Source of the DNA: Megamerina dolium
Lineage: Eukaryota; Arthropoda; Insecta; Diptera; Megamerinidae
Assembly (NCBI GenBank): GCA_963854835.1
Contig: OY978529.1
Location: forward strand, 35,274,055 to 35,338,054
Length of the DNA stretch: 64,000 nucleotides
Direction of reading: 5' to 3'
In this document: positions 40,883 to 54,593 of the stretch, one piece after another
Position numbering within the stretch: the stretch's first letter is position 1
How the letters are laid out: every line of letters starts with the position of its first letter
The notes under the pieces: generated by a model
What the model saw: the letters and a program-made list of their open reading frames with translations, nothing else
Database searches by the model: none
Told to the model about the DNA's origin: nothing
Program-made: the position numbers and the translations under genes

Positions 40883-40989
40883 ATTTTTATATTATCAATA
40901 GAATTTCAGAAAGAAGCAATGTCGACGATGTATCGGCTATGTTAATATGGGGATATTGTTAGGATGATAGGAATACTGGGCATAGAGAA

Positions 40990-41450
40990 ATTTTTAAGAG
41001 GATGTCAGAGCAATACCCTTTACTTCTGTCCCCAACGGATAACCCCATACCTAGAGTATCTTTTGGAAGAAAATACAACATCATCTACCCAACGAGGGAA
41101 CAATGGAGAAATCCAGAGCCGAAACTAGAAGGCTTGGCAAATAATTTCTTCACCGATGGCTCCAAGATCGGAAGCTGTAAGGGTGCTGGCTGGCATCTGG
41201 ACAAAAGCAACACATGTTTTCTTTTTGGTATGCATTAAAGGACCTGGAAACCGCACTCACGACTTGAAAGGTTATTCAAAAATGTAGATTAAAACTTAAC
41301 TCCATTGCAAGTAGGAACAGGCTCGAACTTATCTGGGTTCCGGGACACTGCGGTTTTGAAGGCAACGACAAACTGTGAATCTGCGGAAAATCCAATGGGA
41401 CCAGAACCAATTATGGAAATATCGAAGTTTGGTGAAGTAGCCTGTATCAG
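40990..41450 (+). mobile_element. RNase H region of an I/R1/LOA-like retrotransposon
   Basis: FFTDGSKIGSCKGAGWHL (the catalytic TDGSK box, about 41145-41200), then after a frame change CRLKLNSIASRNRLELIWVP and GHCGFEGNDK (about 41290-41380). This is the classical order of RNase H motifs in these elements. No matching RT is adjacent. A frameshift or deletion lies near 41240. Confidence 0.75.
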
Positions 41451-41459
41451 GGATCAAGT

Positions 41460-42285
41460 GATACATAGATAAATTCATAGTTTTTTGTATAATTACCAAA
41501 AATCACAATTACTTTATGTATTCCTTCATATAAATTTATACGTCGACAATCGAAATACATTGTTCGATTTTCAAGGTTAACTTATTGTGCTTTTGGTGAG
41601 TGCATAATCAACGTACGTCAACATAAGTTTTGGGATGCACTTAACATAAATATTGCATTACGGACTGTGTGGGAAAGTGCTTTGTCAATATTTTCACAAC
41701 CAATCGCAACTCGTGTGTATCAACGTTTTTATATTTCACAATTATGAGAAATATTTGTATGAAGAGACCTGCGATAAGCATTATCGGCAAGATCGCTGCT
41801 AATTAACTCGCTACACCTTTGACCTTTGGACGAGGACTATGTCGAACGCAAAATGATACCGGGTATTCATGTTTAACACCTCATATTAATCAACTGAAGA
41901 GACAGTGCAGATGCGTCTTTCGACAATTTTCAGCAAAACCGAAGTTGTGCCCATTCGAAAAGGCTGATTATGACTCTCGTTAAGGTTCATGAGTGATGGC
42001 GGAGCAAATTGCTGTCAAATATCTTATTGGGGATTTTTGTCCTCAGTTCATGTGCTATAAGGAGTGTATCATTAGGAATTGGTGCATCTAAAAAAAGCAT
42101 ATTTCAGCAACTACTTCGATTTTAAAAAAATTTATTGTTTATGAATGAAAATTTTATGCAAATTATGACAGTTATATATTAATTACAAAAACTAGTGTTG
42201 AAGTGTAACGTTTTTGACTTATTTCGGAATACCTAACATTTGAGCCTTAGATGTCTGTTTTGCCCCGTTTAATTCTTTTTTTTTA
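41460..42285. other. Unassigned stretch
   Basis: Probably decayed transposon sequence, but no domain could be identified in any frame. Confidence 0.3.
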
Positions 42286-42289
42286 CTGC

Positions 42290-42860
42290 CAAAAAACAAT
42301 ATCATTTTTCTCGTACTGAGGCGAAATCAGACCAAAAGGCACACCATGGTGATGTAAAAATGGCCGAAGCCTCTTTTGTAAGCACTCTATGATGTAAGTT
42401 CCTGTGTTGTTTTTTGTTTTATTTATTTTTTTATAAGTTTCTGAGCTTTAGTATATACTAGGAGCCTTGTACTTGATAAATATATGAACGCTTGCGATTG
42501 TCATAAAGGATCCATTTCTCATAACACGTAACAATTGGATGCAAAAATGGTTTGCTTTTGTTGCAAGCAAGGAACGGAAGGCAAGCTTCCAGGCGATAGC
42601 ATTTTTATTTTTGGTCATCGTTCAATTCGTGTAGTGCCCACTTGTCCAGCTTTTTAACCTTGCCGATTTGAACCAAATGGGTTAGTATTGTTTGCTTGGA
42701 CACCTCAAACATCAACGATAAATCGTGTGCACTTTGGGCCCAATGCGATTCAATTTTGGCTTTCAGCATGCCGTTATCCATCTTCGCCTCAGGCCGTCCA
42801 TGTGGTCAGATCGAAGTCAGGAAGCCGCTTTGATTCCTCGGTGGAACTCGTACTTCATCA
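42290..42860 (-). mobile_element. mariner transposase remnant, minus strand
   Basis: Minus-strand translation includes DLSLMFEVSKQTILTHLVQI, GKVKKLDKWALHELNDDQK and, after a stop, FLHPIVTCYEKWILYDNRKR. This is the helix-turn-helix to first catalytic box region of a mariner transposase. The family box is VTxDEKWI; here the catalytic Asp is Tyr, so the copy could not be active even without its stops. The part after the first catalytic box is lost or unrecognisable. Confidence 0.78.
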
Positions 42861-42899
42861 AAATATGAATTTCGCTATTTTGCATTGTTACACTGAAAT

Positions 42900-43980
42900 C
42901 AAAATAAAAAATAATATTTTTATCAAAATTACAATGACTTATAAAGAGGATAATTGTAGCTTTTAAACAAACAAAACTGGCGTTAAAATAATTATTCGGA
43001 GGAATTTATGTGGCATTAAAGTTGAGATTTTTACAACCATACCATTTCTCTCCAAGACAACCGATATAAATTGCCAACTTGATGAAATTTGCTGCTTCGA
43101 TTGGTAATTTGTTTGAAAATGGCAACTGCAAGCAATAAAAAATTGCTTGTCGAGAAGCCGAGTAATGCAAAGAATGAGTGACGGTCGATAGAAAAATGAC
43201 ATTTCAAAATGCCTGACGATTTGTGCTGCCAGATTCGTACAACCGCAAGCAGTTTGCACATTTTGGTGCATTTCCGGAGACCCCCATTTAGTTCCGATAA
43301 TAGAACCTAAAATTGCCTTATTAGAACATTCAACCAACCGACAACCCTTTTTGTCTCTCCCCATTAGAGGTAACACCAGAGGTCCTTGCTTCTCTACAAC
43401 AGATGACTGATTGTGACTGCGTTGAGTGCAAGGCATCAACAATTTTGTACTTCTTCAGAAAGCTACAGTCCCCAGCTTAAAATTCCCAATGCCAAGAGAT
43501 TCCTTCCAACTCTACTCTGTCTCTGATCCGCCCACCGGGGCAGGCATCCCGTCAATATAAAGAAATACACTCTCCGCTTGTCTTCCTTTTTTTTACTGGT
43601 TTCTTTTTATTTGTAGTTGTGTAAATCGAATGTTTTTATTGAATGTTGTGGTTTTTATTTTTGTTTTATTTTTATTTAATTGCATTTACAACTTTTAGCC
43701 TGTCTGTATTGTATGTATATTGTTCTTGCATGTACATATGTATGTGTGTTTGTCGACAACGTCTACTAATAATAAGTAATATATATAATTATAGGTTAGG
43801 AATCATAGAAAATAAATTTAAATAAACAATTAGAAAAAGAAAACCTTATATATTTCATACAAATATCAAATTACATATTTACTTTTTCTTCTCCCTCGGC
43901 CAAGCCACAAATTCAAACGCAATTCAAACGTGTACGTCGTCACGGTAAAATTGCAAATATCGACATTCAACGCACATGTA
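42900..43980. other. Unassigned stretch with a 159-aa minus-strand frame
   Basis: The frame at 43442-42963 is one of the longest in the window, but it has no recognised motif, no splice context and no upstream promoter-like sequence. The block at 42960-43560 has more GC than its surroundings and could be a fragment of an unidentified transposon. 43600-43980 is plain AT-rich DNA. Confidence 0.35.
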
Positions 43981-43983
43981 TTA

Positions 43984-44090
43984 CAGGGTGATTTTTTAAG
44001 CCTTCGGACTTGATTTTAAAGAACACATAAAATTTAGAGAAATGTATGGAATCTTTATTGGAGTCGATAGAACGATCTACATACAATGGC
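43984..44090 (+). mobile_element. Terminal fragment of a mariner-family element
   Basis: Begins ACAGGGTGATTTTTTAAG, followed by AAGAACACATAAAATTTAG and ATCTTTATTGGAGTCGATAG. This matches my memory of the inverted-repeat end of the mariner group whose transposase carries PPRSCDL, a remnant of which lies at 59.6-60.4 kb. No transposase is next to it. Confidence 0.4.
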
Positions 44091-45266
44091 TATCTCTACC
44101 ATACTCTACAAGCAATTAAATGAACATGCAAGAGCGGGTCAAGTTAATGCACACACACGCAACTGCTAATGTGCGGGTCAATGGGGTGGCTATGCAACAC
44201 CGACAGAGCAAGAGTTCAGTACCGTAATTTACAGCTTCTACACTCCGTTGATCAAATATTCTACTACCACCCTGTACCCCAACCACCATACGATCTATGC
44301 ATGTACAACACACATGTAGCAGTAAAGCAGTTAGATGACAGACTCAAACCAAACGACTCAATACACATTTCGTCAAAATTTCTTTCTATATTTCATAGAT
44401 GTTGAATCAGAAAAGTACGACGACAGTTAAGTAAACACTGCGGGGACGATTATTAACAAGTGGTTTACTGAATTCCAAATAGCTGCCCTCGCAATCATGA
44501 TTGGTACCTTTTTATTCGGAAAATATACACATAGCTTACGCCGATAAATTGCATTAAGCGTTTAATCGTTTAACGGTCTATTTGTGGATTGGCCTCGTCT
44601 CATCTCATTCACCTTTTCTCCATCTTCTATTCTCACCCATTAAATATGTATGTGTGTGAGAAATATATGAATGAATTAATTAATTGCATTTATTTTGTTG
44701 TTTTTCGCTCTCTAAACCTCTTTCGACCATTATTGTTATTATTGTAGAGATGTTTTTAAATACACATACGTACAATAGTTTAAAAAAGTAATCATTACGT
44801 ATAAAATAATATATTATAAAAAAAAAACTAAATTTTTTCTCCTTTCTGTTGTTTTTTAAGAAGTATGTTTGTATATGTATAGTATGTACTCGTATATAGG
44901 TAGTTACAGGTTCTTCTTAACTTTTTTTTAAATTTTAATCTTTTTTCTTGTATTTTATATTTTGTTTTTTGTTTAAATGTAAGTTCTTTTTTAAATATAC
45001 GAGATGTGTCTGAGGAGTGTTGCGCCCAATGCGTATTGTTGTGTGTTGCACATGAAGAAGCGCACATTCACCAACACATTAACATATTATACCCTTCGTA
45101 TCATCAGTATGAATTTCTTGATTGGATAAAGCGATTTCTCAAATTTTCATTCAAAAAAAAAAAAAAAAAAAAACAAGCAACACTTCTCAGACTGCCTACG
45201 TAGTTTTTTTTTTATATAGAATTATAGAATAGGTTTTTGTGTTTTTTTTATGTGGGGAGGGTAAGA
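44091..45266. other. 3' flank of the acidic-protein gene, noncoding
   Basis: Contains the likely 3' UTR of the minus-strand gene ending at 45267, with a 20-base oligo-A run near 45153-45172. No other exon or RNA gene was recognised. Confidence 0.45.
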
Positions 45267-48200
45267 TTAAGCCGCTACTTCAGTTGACTCTGAACCATTT
45301 TGAACATCTTCTTTTGTTGATGCGTCATCCAATTTGGCTTTCTTTTCTGGTGTTGCAACAGCTTCATCAGATTTGGCAACATCGGCAGCAGCGGCCTCGG
45401 TGACTTTCCTCTTGACAGCTTCAGCTGGGGCAGAGTCTTGAATGAAAAGAGACAATCATGACGTTATTATCACGCAAAAATTTCATAAAATACAATTCAA
45501 ATATTTTACCTGTTGAATCGCCATTAGCTTCCTTGGCAGCGCCATCTGCACCGTTTTCTTCAACGGCAGCAGCTGCTGTTTCAACATCGGCAGCGGCTGT
45601 TTTCTCAGCAGCACCATCTGCAACATCAGCAACGGCATCTGTTTCTGCGGTGGCAGCAGCATCGCCGTTTTCTTTTGCAACAGCAGCATCCACTACGGCA
45701 GCTTCAGCTTCACCATTTTCTGTTGTGGTTGCTTCCTCAGTGGCAACAACTTTCTTTGCATCAACTTCTTCTGCGGCAACCTTCTCAACAACTGGAGTTT
45801 CGCTATAAATTCCACATAAAAAGTATAATTTATTAAACGTCGAACATAATATTTATTTAATTTTATACCTTAAACGTTAGATTTATAAAATATATTCAAA
45901 AAACTATTCTACATTTAAAACTTAAAATAGTAATTTCACAGTGAAAAATAAATGTAGTTGGCAATACCAATTCATATAACCCTGACGCAAACCGTACGAA
46001 ATATACCAAACGCCACCATGTCAGCATCTGTCTGCACTCTTCGCACTTATAGTCACGATCCATACAAACACATAAAAAAAAATGAGTGAACCAACGAATG
46101 AATAAATACCGACAGGCGAAGAATTTGAAACGCAATAACAAATTTAAATAAAAATATGCACAAGTGTTCAAAATAGAATAGAGTAGAAGAGAAAAAAAAA
46201 AAACTGGTTTAGCGCGCCGCAAACGCTGTATATAAAATGGCATAATGATGATAATCATCATCATGATTAATTCAAAGAGCAAGAAACATCAATAAAAATT
46301 ACAAATACAAAAAATACATACAATAAATATATACAGAAAAATATGCACACTCTGCATATATAAAATTAACAAACGAAAGCACAGCAAATAACGAGAAAAT
46401 ATAAATCTTCGTCAGTAGCGCAGTAACAACAACTTGTATGTACATACGCCGACTACATGAACAATAACCATCAAACCAACTTGAGGAAAAAAAAAAAAAC
46501 ATTTCCCATACAAGATATATGTAGGTAAAAATGAAATAGTTGGTGGCTGTGAAATATAATAAGAAAACTTTCAACGAATTAGTGATGTTGTTTTATTAAC
46601 CATTTTAAATTCGGTATGTTGAGTATTGGGAATCGTATTAAATGAGGATTCAAATTTATTAATCGAAACCAAACGACTAAAGAATTCGATAGGTCGATCT
46701 TTTCAAAATATATAAATTATTCGATAAAAGCGGTATTTCTTTCTTTTGCCCATATTAAATAATCAAAATCCAAATTTTAAAAACCGCTACTCAAATTTAT
46801 TGCAGCTAAGTCACAATAATCGATTTTTATATACCAACTTCATTAAAAACAAAGAAAAAGTCAACAAATTCAAATTTCTCTCAATTTCCAGAAGCTACCA
46901 CCAACAAATATAATCATAATTATCACCATTCTTCGTATTTCAATCATTATTAAAAACCACAAATGATGAAATTCTTCACAGAAGCATTCGCAAAAATTAA
47001 TATTAAACAAAACAACAACGAAACCAAACATTAAATGAATGCCGAGGGAAGAAATAAAGCAAGTAATATATACATTAAAGCAAAATTTTGATACATACAT
47101 ATTCCCGCTGAAATACGAGCAAAACAACAACAACAATCATAATAATGAAGAAACACACACGCACACACGCTATCTACTCTCTACTACACTCTGCTTCTGC
47201 TGCTGATTCAGAGCAAACAAAACCCAAAAGAAACAAAAATAAATATATATATAATTATGTACATATGTACAGCAACTCGTACACAAATTCAAGTCGCAAA
47301 ATGCCATTTTATTTAAATTGAATGTGAAAAGGGGGGAACCGCCAAAGCAACTCTAATATGAACAAGAGCATATCGACCGACCGTGCGTTGTTTAACACAA
47401 ATTACTTTGAACAAGGTATGATAAAAATAAAAAAATAATTATGTTATAACTTATTAACATTCATATATATGTACGACGAAAAAGTTAACTTGATCTAAAT
47501 ACGAAATTAAGCATTAGGTGAAGCATTTTTCGTTTCAAATTCCAAACAAATGAAAATGTCACCACACTATTATGGTTGCCATGCATATGTTTTCGAATTT
47601 CTGCACACCCACTACCCGTTTTTGAATGAAAACTAAGACTAGAATGTGGATATGATTAAATTTTTGATATCAACTCTGTATGCACAATAGTTTACAAACA
47701 ACAAATTATTGATGCGACATGTGTACGTTTTTAACGTTACAATGCTAAAAGTATGAAAACACAAAGTAAATATATAAAACGAAGAAAAAAAATCATTGAC
47801 GCATTGCCGACATCACAACAACATACAGCAGCAGCAGATGCAGAATACTAGTGCTAGAAAGCTTGTGGTTATCGAGTAGTTTATGCACTTTTTATAGTCG
47901 CAAAAAAAAATATGACAATTATAAATAATGGAACAAATAGTACCTGTGATAAGTAAAATGAATGTCAACTCTAATGACTTTCGTGATCTTCACATTTGCC
48001 AATACGACAAAACTTTTAAATACTATTTGTATTAGTAAGCTTCTATATAACTAATGGAAAAGATGCTGGAATTGAATACTTTCTACATATTTTGTGAAAA
48101 AAAAATGTTTTGTCATACAAATCTTAACTTACGTCAATCAAATCTAGTTGCGAGAGTTAAATCTCAATATGAATATACGAATTAGAGAATACAAAAGGTT

Positions 48201-49279
48201 TTACCTTCATTACATCCTCTTGAAGGTTTTTCATAACAAATTTTATTCACGATAAACAGAGTTGCTAGCAAAATTCGTCTTTATAATAATAATAGGCAGT
48301 TACCAATTATACATTGTGAAAACCAAGTACCGAATACTAAATAATACATCACAAACTACCCTATTCTCCAACTTCAGACAGCTGCAAAATTTCCACTGTC
48401 TTTCTTAATGTTTTCTATCCACTATTCATCTCTCACTCACTCATTCATGGATCATAGCATGTATATACAAATAAATTTTAACTTTGAACATGTTCACCAC
48501 CACTGCTATCCATTCATTCACACTCCACCATATTACCAACGCTACCAAGTTTTAGTTTCCACATGTAAACTTTTGTTTTCAAACTCGACTTTGCGGACAA
48601 CAGACGAAAGTTTCAGTTGCGACCAACTCTATGCTCGTTTCAACCCTCTTGCCCAGAAACTTCAGTTTACCGAAACACACAAATTAACTTGTGGGAAATA
48701 AAAAACCAATAAAACCGGCATTAAACACATACAGTCACGTAAGCACATAAATACACATATTGCGCCAAATGAGAATGGGAAATAGAACATAAAATATCAG
48801 AAGAAACGATTCTCAAAATGAAACAAACGAAATAGAACAAAAAAAAAAAAAAATGATGTCGATAGCGTCTTTTTTAACTCGCCTCCCCCCGCAATTAGCT
48901 AAAAGAACCGTACAAAAACGAAACGAACCAAAGCAAAGCAAGCAAATGTAACTCATTTCTCTTTTAATTTAGCGGCCGGCATAAACAAATGCGCATAAAA
49001 GAGACAGCATGACAAAAGCCGACGCGTTAACTACACTACTGGTACCGCTTATTTTGTTATAGACAAAAAATTCAAATTTTCACCGCGTCGTTTATGGCAT
49101 TCGTTAATTTGCGCGAAAACCAACCAAAAGACAAAAATTCCCATTCTCTAAATGTAATTCATAAGAAACTTAATAAATTTAACTTCTCTCATCACACAAA
49201 ATTGTGTGTACATATAATACAGAATAGTATAGTACAATTAGGAGTTTACTCACTTATTTTCAACTGCAATATCGGCCAT
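45267..49279 (-). CDS. Small acidic Ala/Glu-rich protein, three exons, function unknown
   Basis: Coding exons 49279-49254, 45802-45510 and 45436-45267; donors GTGAGT and GTAAAA, acceptors TTATAG and TTCAAG; phases 2 and 1 agree and total 489 nt (162 aa). The start ATG sits in CAAACAAAATGGCC, an excellent fly start context, and the protein opens MADIAVENNETPVVEK. The middle (about 20-105) is almost only Ala, Glu, Asp, Val, Asn and Gly. The C-terminal part has KRKVTEA, then about 20 residues on PEKKAKLDD, like a bipartite nuclear localisation signal, and ends ESTEVAA. No folded domain, membrane segment or signal peptide. It resembles prothymosin-like acidic nuclear proteins in style only; identity is unknown. 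The 3.45-kb first intron separates nine codons from the rest. Confidence 0.85.
45803..49253 (-). other. 3.45-kb first intron of the acidic-protein gene
   Basis: Bounded by GTGAGT at 49253 and TTATAG at 45803. AT-rich, with CAACAACAA and ACACACGC runs near 47120-47170. The short frames inside show no family features. No transposon domain was recognised here, in contrast to most of the window. Confidence 0.7.
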
Positions 49280-52215
49280 TTTGTTTGAGGTTATTTTTTT
49301 TCTGGTTTAAATTTGTGCAACTTTACGTTGAAAAATGCAAGAAACTGGTTCTATATATACGATGATGTTGTTTCTATTTGAACTTTGCGTACGTTTCCTA
49401 TTTGTATTTTATTTCAAATTGAATAAAACACAAATTCCACACACACAATTGAGATTTCCTCCTCTTCTAATGAATTATATTCTTATTAGATTTGCTCCTT
49501 TAATTTTATTTTATACTTCGTTGAAGTGTATTATAACAAAAATATATGTATTTATTAGGTATATATATATATATTTTTTTTTCAACAAATAGATATTTTT
49601 TCGCACAATAGAACAATTGCCACTGAAAACACGTCCACACTGTTTCGCTGAATAACGCCGAATGAGGACGATGAATGTTTGAACACCAACGAGTACATCG
49701 AAGAGTACGAATGTTTCGATGTTTCACATTGTTCATATCAATACAATACAGGTAGAGAGCACAGTCAGACAGACAGACAGTCGAACCGACGAATCAAATA
49801 ATTCCAGAAAGCACATGGTTGCATTTTGTATTGAAATTTAAATTTGTAACAGAATTACAGAAGCAAACTACGAAAATGCAGGTAAGAAAATTACAAATGT
49901 ATAATGATTTCATATGTAGGTACGTGGACATTACAACAGTTACGACAATCTTATTTGATATGGAAGTAGAAATTATGTATATGTACACATGCCCATTTAA
50001 CTACATTTATGTACATATGTATGTATATTTGTAGACACAAATAGGCGAATAAAATTGGCCATATGTAGTGAAAATTTATTATCTTTTATATATGTACAAC
50101 ATGTATATTGACATTTATTTGGCGCGAATTTACAACAGCGTCCTATTGATGTAATCAATGAAACGCCTTAATTCGTAAAGAAATAGATTTTATGAATGTT
50201 AAATTCGAAATAAGTCTGAACATGAATGTTTCCAGCAAGAATTTTAACGCAATTCAAGAGAGTAAAAATACATTCTCTCATGAACAAAAAACGAATACAT
50301 TTTGACTCTCTTGAACTACGCTCAAATTATTGCTAAAAACAAGCACGTTCAGATTTATTTCAAATATGCATGTTATAATTTGAAACATGAATGTGAATAA
50401 ATAATTTTAAACATATTGATAGGGGACAAGGTGGTATCTATGTGTATATTTCCTTTCTTTCAGAGAGAAACGAATTCAAATGATAGACAAATATTTGCAA
50501 AAACACCTGTTTTTTAAATGATTTTTTACGAATTTCACTCAAATGTAAGTATTTTATATTAAAATTTCATTAATAACTTTTGCATTCAAAAATATTTGGA
50601 AATATTTTTATTTTGTTAAACAAGCAAACATTTTACATCTTTAACTTTTCATCCTTGATTATTTTTGGAATAATTATGTATTATTATAATTTAATTAATA
50701 AATTTTGATTTATAGATTATTTTGAAAATATATATATTTTAAATTAACGGAATAAGTACAAGTTTTTATATGTTTTACACCAGATTTTTAATGGATTGAG
50801 AATGATATTTTCTATTCGTACAGTCAAATCATATAAGAATAAGCACAAATTCCAAACCAGTAAAAATTTAGAAGTTCTCTTTTTTTAATGTAATAATTTT
50901 TGGTGAAAATATAAGCGAGCAGACCTATCCTTAAAGAAACAGAGATGGACCATCTAGAGAGTAAAATTCTCTCACGGACATATCAGGCCATTTTTTCACA
51001 GATTCAAAATAGTAGAATAGCTAAATTTATTGCCAAATTAATACTCTTTACAAATGTAACTAGTGCTTCTAATAAAAGATTAAAATATTGCATGTTAAAT
51101 TGAGCGTAACAGTGCCGTGATCTACAATCATATGACAATCATCGGCCTAAAAGTGAGTCCACTCAAGAGGACAGTGCCTATTAATTTGTTTTGCAGTAGA
51201 ACAGTCTTATTACGCGAGTGCCACTAGCTCAATATCTATTGTGATATTTGGATCAAGTTACTGAATTGCTATATTTATTGATAACATAGTGTGAAATATT
51301 GATGGATCATTAGTCGTATGGATGACAAATGAAAATCGAATGAAATTCTTATAATTAGTGAAAACCAACCAAAAGCATAGCATGATTACATCTTTTCTAT
51401 TACATAAGCAACATTTATTTGAGGTAGTAGCACTTTGAGAACAACAATATAAATTCTGGAATATGCTTCTATTCTATAGAATCCCCAATATAATTGCTGC
51501 ATTGAAGGTCTTGGATCGGTTCAGAAGCATAAAATTCTTGCAATTACCCTTATTTAAAAGTAGAAGAGTAATGCTAAATGTTTGCTTTGTCGTAAAGTTA
51601 ATTAATGGTGAAGTTGTGTCTCCTTCTTTCCTGTACGATATTAGCTTATCTGTCCCAAATCATCCATCTCGAAATTTTAATCCCATAAAATTATATATTT
51701 GCAAAATTAATTTTGCATCATTTGATCTTGTTTGCAGCATGTGTAAGGATTTTAATTATTTCTATTCAGTTGTTGTTGTTGTAAAAGTTGTTTAAATTAA
51801 TATTTTAATTGTATTCTTTTTTTGAGCAGCTGTTGATAAACAAAATCTATGGTTGTAATTGTCTGTAGTGTAATTACCACCCTAACAGCGCTTGGTCCAG
51901 AACAGTGCAGCTCTGCTGATCGGTCATCAGTTCCGTACGCTATGTGGACGTTCCTCTCGGCCGGTTGGGCGGGTAAGTGGGCTCGTGGAAAAAGAAACAA
52001 CAACATACAACAAAAAATTAATATCATAGATATGAAAAAGACATATTAATTCTTATTCTAATCAACCATGGATATTAACACCGGCGTTCTAATACTTTTT
52101 CTTAACAAACATATTTATAATAATAAATTGATATTGGAGGTGCACCTTGCCAAAGCTACTATTTCTGGGTTAATATGCTTGTTAAATTTGCTCAATTTTG
52201 ATTGAATCCCATAAT
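49280..52215. other. Upstream flank of the acidic-protein gene, noncoding
   Basis: Probably holds the 5' UTR and promoter. On the minus strand a TTTCAGTGGC initiator-like word lies near 49622, but no TATA box at the right distance decides the start site. Beyond 49800 the sequence is AT-rich with ATGTATG repeats and no supported exon. A (GTT)n tract is at 51770-51782. Confidence 0.4.
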
Positions 52216-52218
52216 ATT

Positions 52219-52325
52219 AGCCGATTTTAAGCAGTAAAATTTTTCTGTCATCACTTTTTCTGAGTTTGCTGTTAGAAAAATTGCCAATTGATTGTTGACA
52301 GGCGGGCATCGTATGAAAAAACCAA
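52219..52325 (-). mobile_element. tRNA-derived SINE, copy F (degraded body fragment)
   Basis: Plus-strand words TGTCATCACTTTTTCTGAGT and AAAATTGCCAATTGATTGTT plus GACAGGCGGGCATCGTATGA correspond to the body of copy B with substitutions and a deletion. Head and tail are absent. Confidence 0.6.
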
Positions 52326-52329
52326 TTTT

Positions 52330-52953
52330 GATTATTCTGTAAACATTTAGTTGGTTGTACTCTTTAAATGCTCATGAACTAAACTCAGAATTATTGTATT
52401 TAGAAATCACTAAATTAAAACGAAGTAAAGGGAAAACTAATTTCAATTTTGTATAAAAATATGATTTTTCTATTTATTCTAGTATAAAACTTGATCGATT
52501 CGTTAATCAAATTCAATTTAAATGTAACATAACAGTGATTTTGTTATTAATGTTGTTTGACGTTTGAAAATACAAATGTAGTGCAAACGTGTTTAACAAA
52601 ATTTTAATTTTATTTTGAAATATAGCCGAAATTCGATATGATATTCAATTGGTGACATATAATTTATTGAAAAAGGTGTGTTTTTTAACTTTCGAAGTGT
52701 CAATCATGGTTTCATATATAAATGGGTGATTCATTTATAATTAATTTAAGCAAATATATTCGTACAATTTAAATAATCCTATGTATATCGATTGAGTATT
52801 TAGATTTTTGAGTAATATATTCGTGAATTTTCTTAATATTTTTCTGAAATTGGTGGTAGATATAAGCCGGCATATATTGAATCATATAAATGTTACTCAC
52901 TCACATGATTAATGATATTGTGTTAACTACTGTCCCTGCTCAGTTATATGCAT

Positions 52954-52988
<35 letters not shown>

Positions 52989-54590
52989 AATATATATATA
53001 TATCTATATATATATATATTATGTAGTAAATGTTTAATATATATTTATATAAATCGAATATATACCTGCCTGCAAAGAATACACACACTCACATACATTT
53101 TTATCATATAAATTTGAAATGAAACGAAAATGGAACGGAACACGCATTAAAACGGCGTTTGTAAAATGTGTGATGAGCGGCTGCTGTTCGCAGAGCAACC
53201 GAGGCGAGCACGTAGCAGAGAAACGAAGCGAAGCAAAGAAAATGACGCTTCCTATAGATCTTTTTTGGTTGTGTGTATGTACGTATGTACATACATGTTC
53301 GTATATGTGCGGGGCAACAGCGGCCGGTATATGAACACATTTTGTACGTATCTGTACAGTTTTTCTCACGAGATAAACTTAGATATGAGTATGTATACAT
53401 ACATTTTCATCGGTTTTCTGTTTTTTTTTTCTGAATACTTACATATTCATATATGTGGGTATGTTTTCACAATTATATAGGCTTAGATTTATAAAAAGAA
53501 TTTTATACATACATGCATGTATGTATGTATATTGGTTTTATGTTTTTTATTATATATTATATACCTCAACATATTTATACATATAAGAAAAGGTTAAAGA
53601 AAGTTGGCTTGCTCTTCTTCATGCCAACTATCTGTGCGTGGTTATTCATTAGAAATGTATCCACGTACCAGAAAATTGTTAACACGCATGGCAAAGAATG
53701 GGAGAGTGTCTAAAAGAAGAAGAAAAACAACTCGATCTACTTTGTCCAAGAAGCAGGCAGCGACAAAGAGTGAGAAGTAAATAGAGAAAGGAAATATGTT
53801 GGAAAAAAATTAAAACGTTCGCAATTTGAAACCGGGTGGTGATTATTAAGTGATCAAGAGGCAGATGTACTTTTATTTCGTTTTTCTTATTCTCTTTTAT
53901 CTATTAGTTCATACCGAATTTCATAATTAGTTTTCCATTTGTGTATGAACATAGTATGTACCTACATACGTATATTGTAAATTGCCGTTTGTCCAGTTAC
54001 ATATTTGTGCATGTCTTCATTTTCACACGAAAACTTGTGGTTCATAAAATAAAGCATGAGTTCGTTGACAAGAGACGAGTAACGAGTACAGCGAATTTAT
54101 TGTACTCGCAACATTTGTTGTGCAATCAGTGTTTCCACATGACAACTTGTGTTTTATGAAACACGGGTTCGTCGACAAGAGAGGAGAAACGAGTACTTGT
54201 CGTAGTCGTAATTCACGACTATATGTTTGCCGAAGCACAAATTTTGGTATGGAAACATGAATAAGCCAAATTACGCAAAGTAATGAAATTCAAAAATTTG
54301 TAGCAACACTATGCATATGTGTACATACACCGACTTAATTACATATATAATATATACAATATTACTTTATATCATTCATACATTTGCTAAACAGATAAAA
54401 TTGAAGGATTATTATAAATTAAATTTTACCTTATGGGAGAGATTTACATATAATTTTTGTTTTGTATTAAAAATAGAGAAGCTTGAACAATGAAAACTTT
54501 TCTTTTTTTTCCACCTTATCACTACCTCTCTTCTTCTAACGTGCGCTCTTTCTCACTCTCTATCGCTATTATTCTCTTTTTTCTGAGTTC
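52330..54590. other. Noncoding stretch with (CA)n/(TA)n
   Basis: A compound (CA)n(TA)n microsatellite at about 52955-53022 and GTATGTACATACATG repeats at 53275-53300 and 53505-53530. Two copies of a CGAGTACAGCGAATT/ACGAGTACTTGTCG-type block lie at 54030-54200. No coding exon. Confidence 0.45.
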
Positions 54591-54593
54591 GTG

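Noticed and set aside
42963..43442. 159-aa minus-strand ORF as a gene
   Set aside because: No recognised domain, splice sites or start context; nearby sequence is transposon debris. Left as unassigned.
45458..45808. 116-aa Ala/Ser-rich plus-strand ORF
   Set aside because: It is the antisense shadow of exon 2 of the acidic-protein gene, open only because of biased codon composition.
52955..53022. CRISPR-like or structured repeat
   Set aside because: It is a plain (CA)n(TA)n microsatellite; there are no spacers, and the DNA is eukaryotic.
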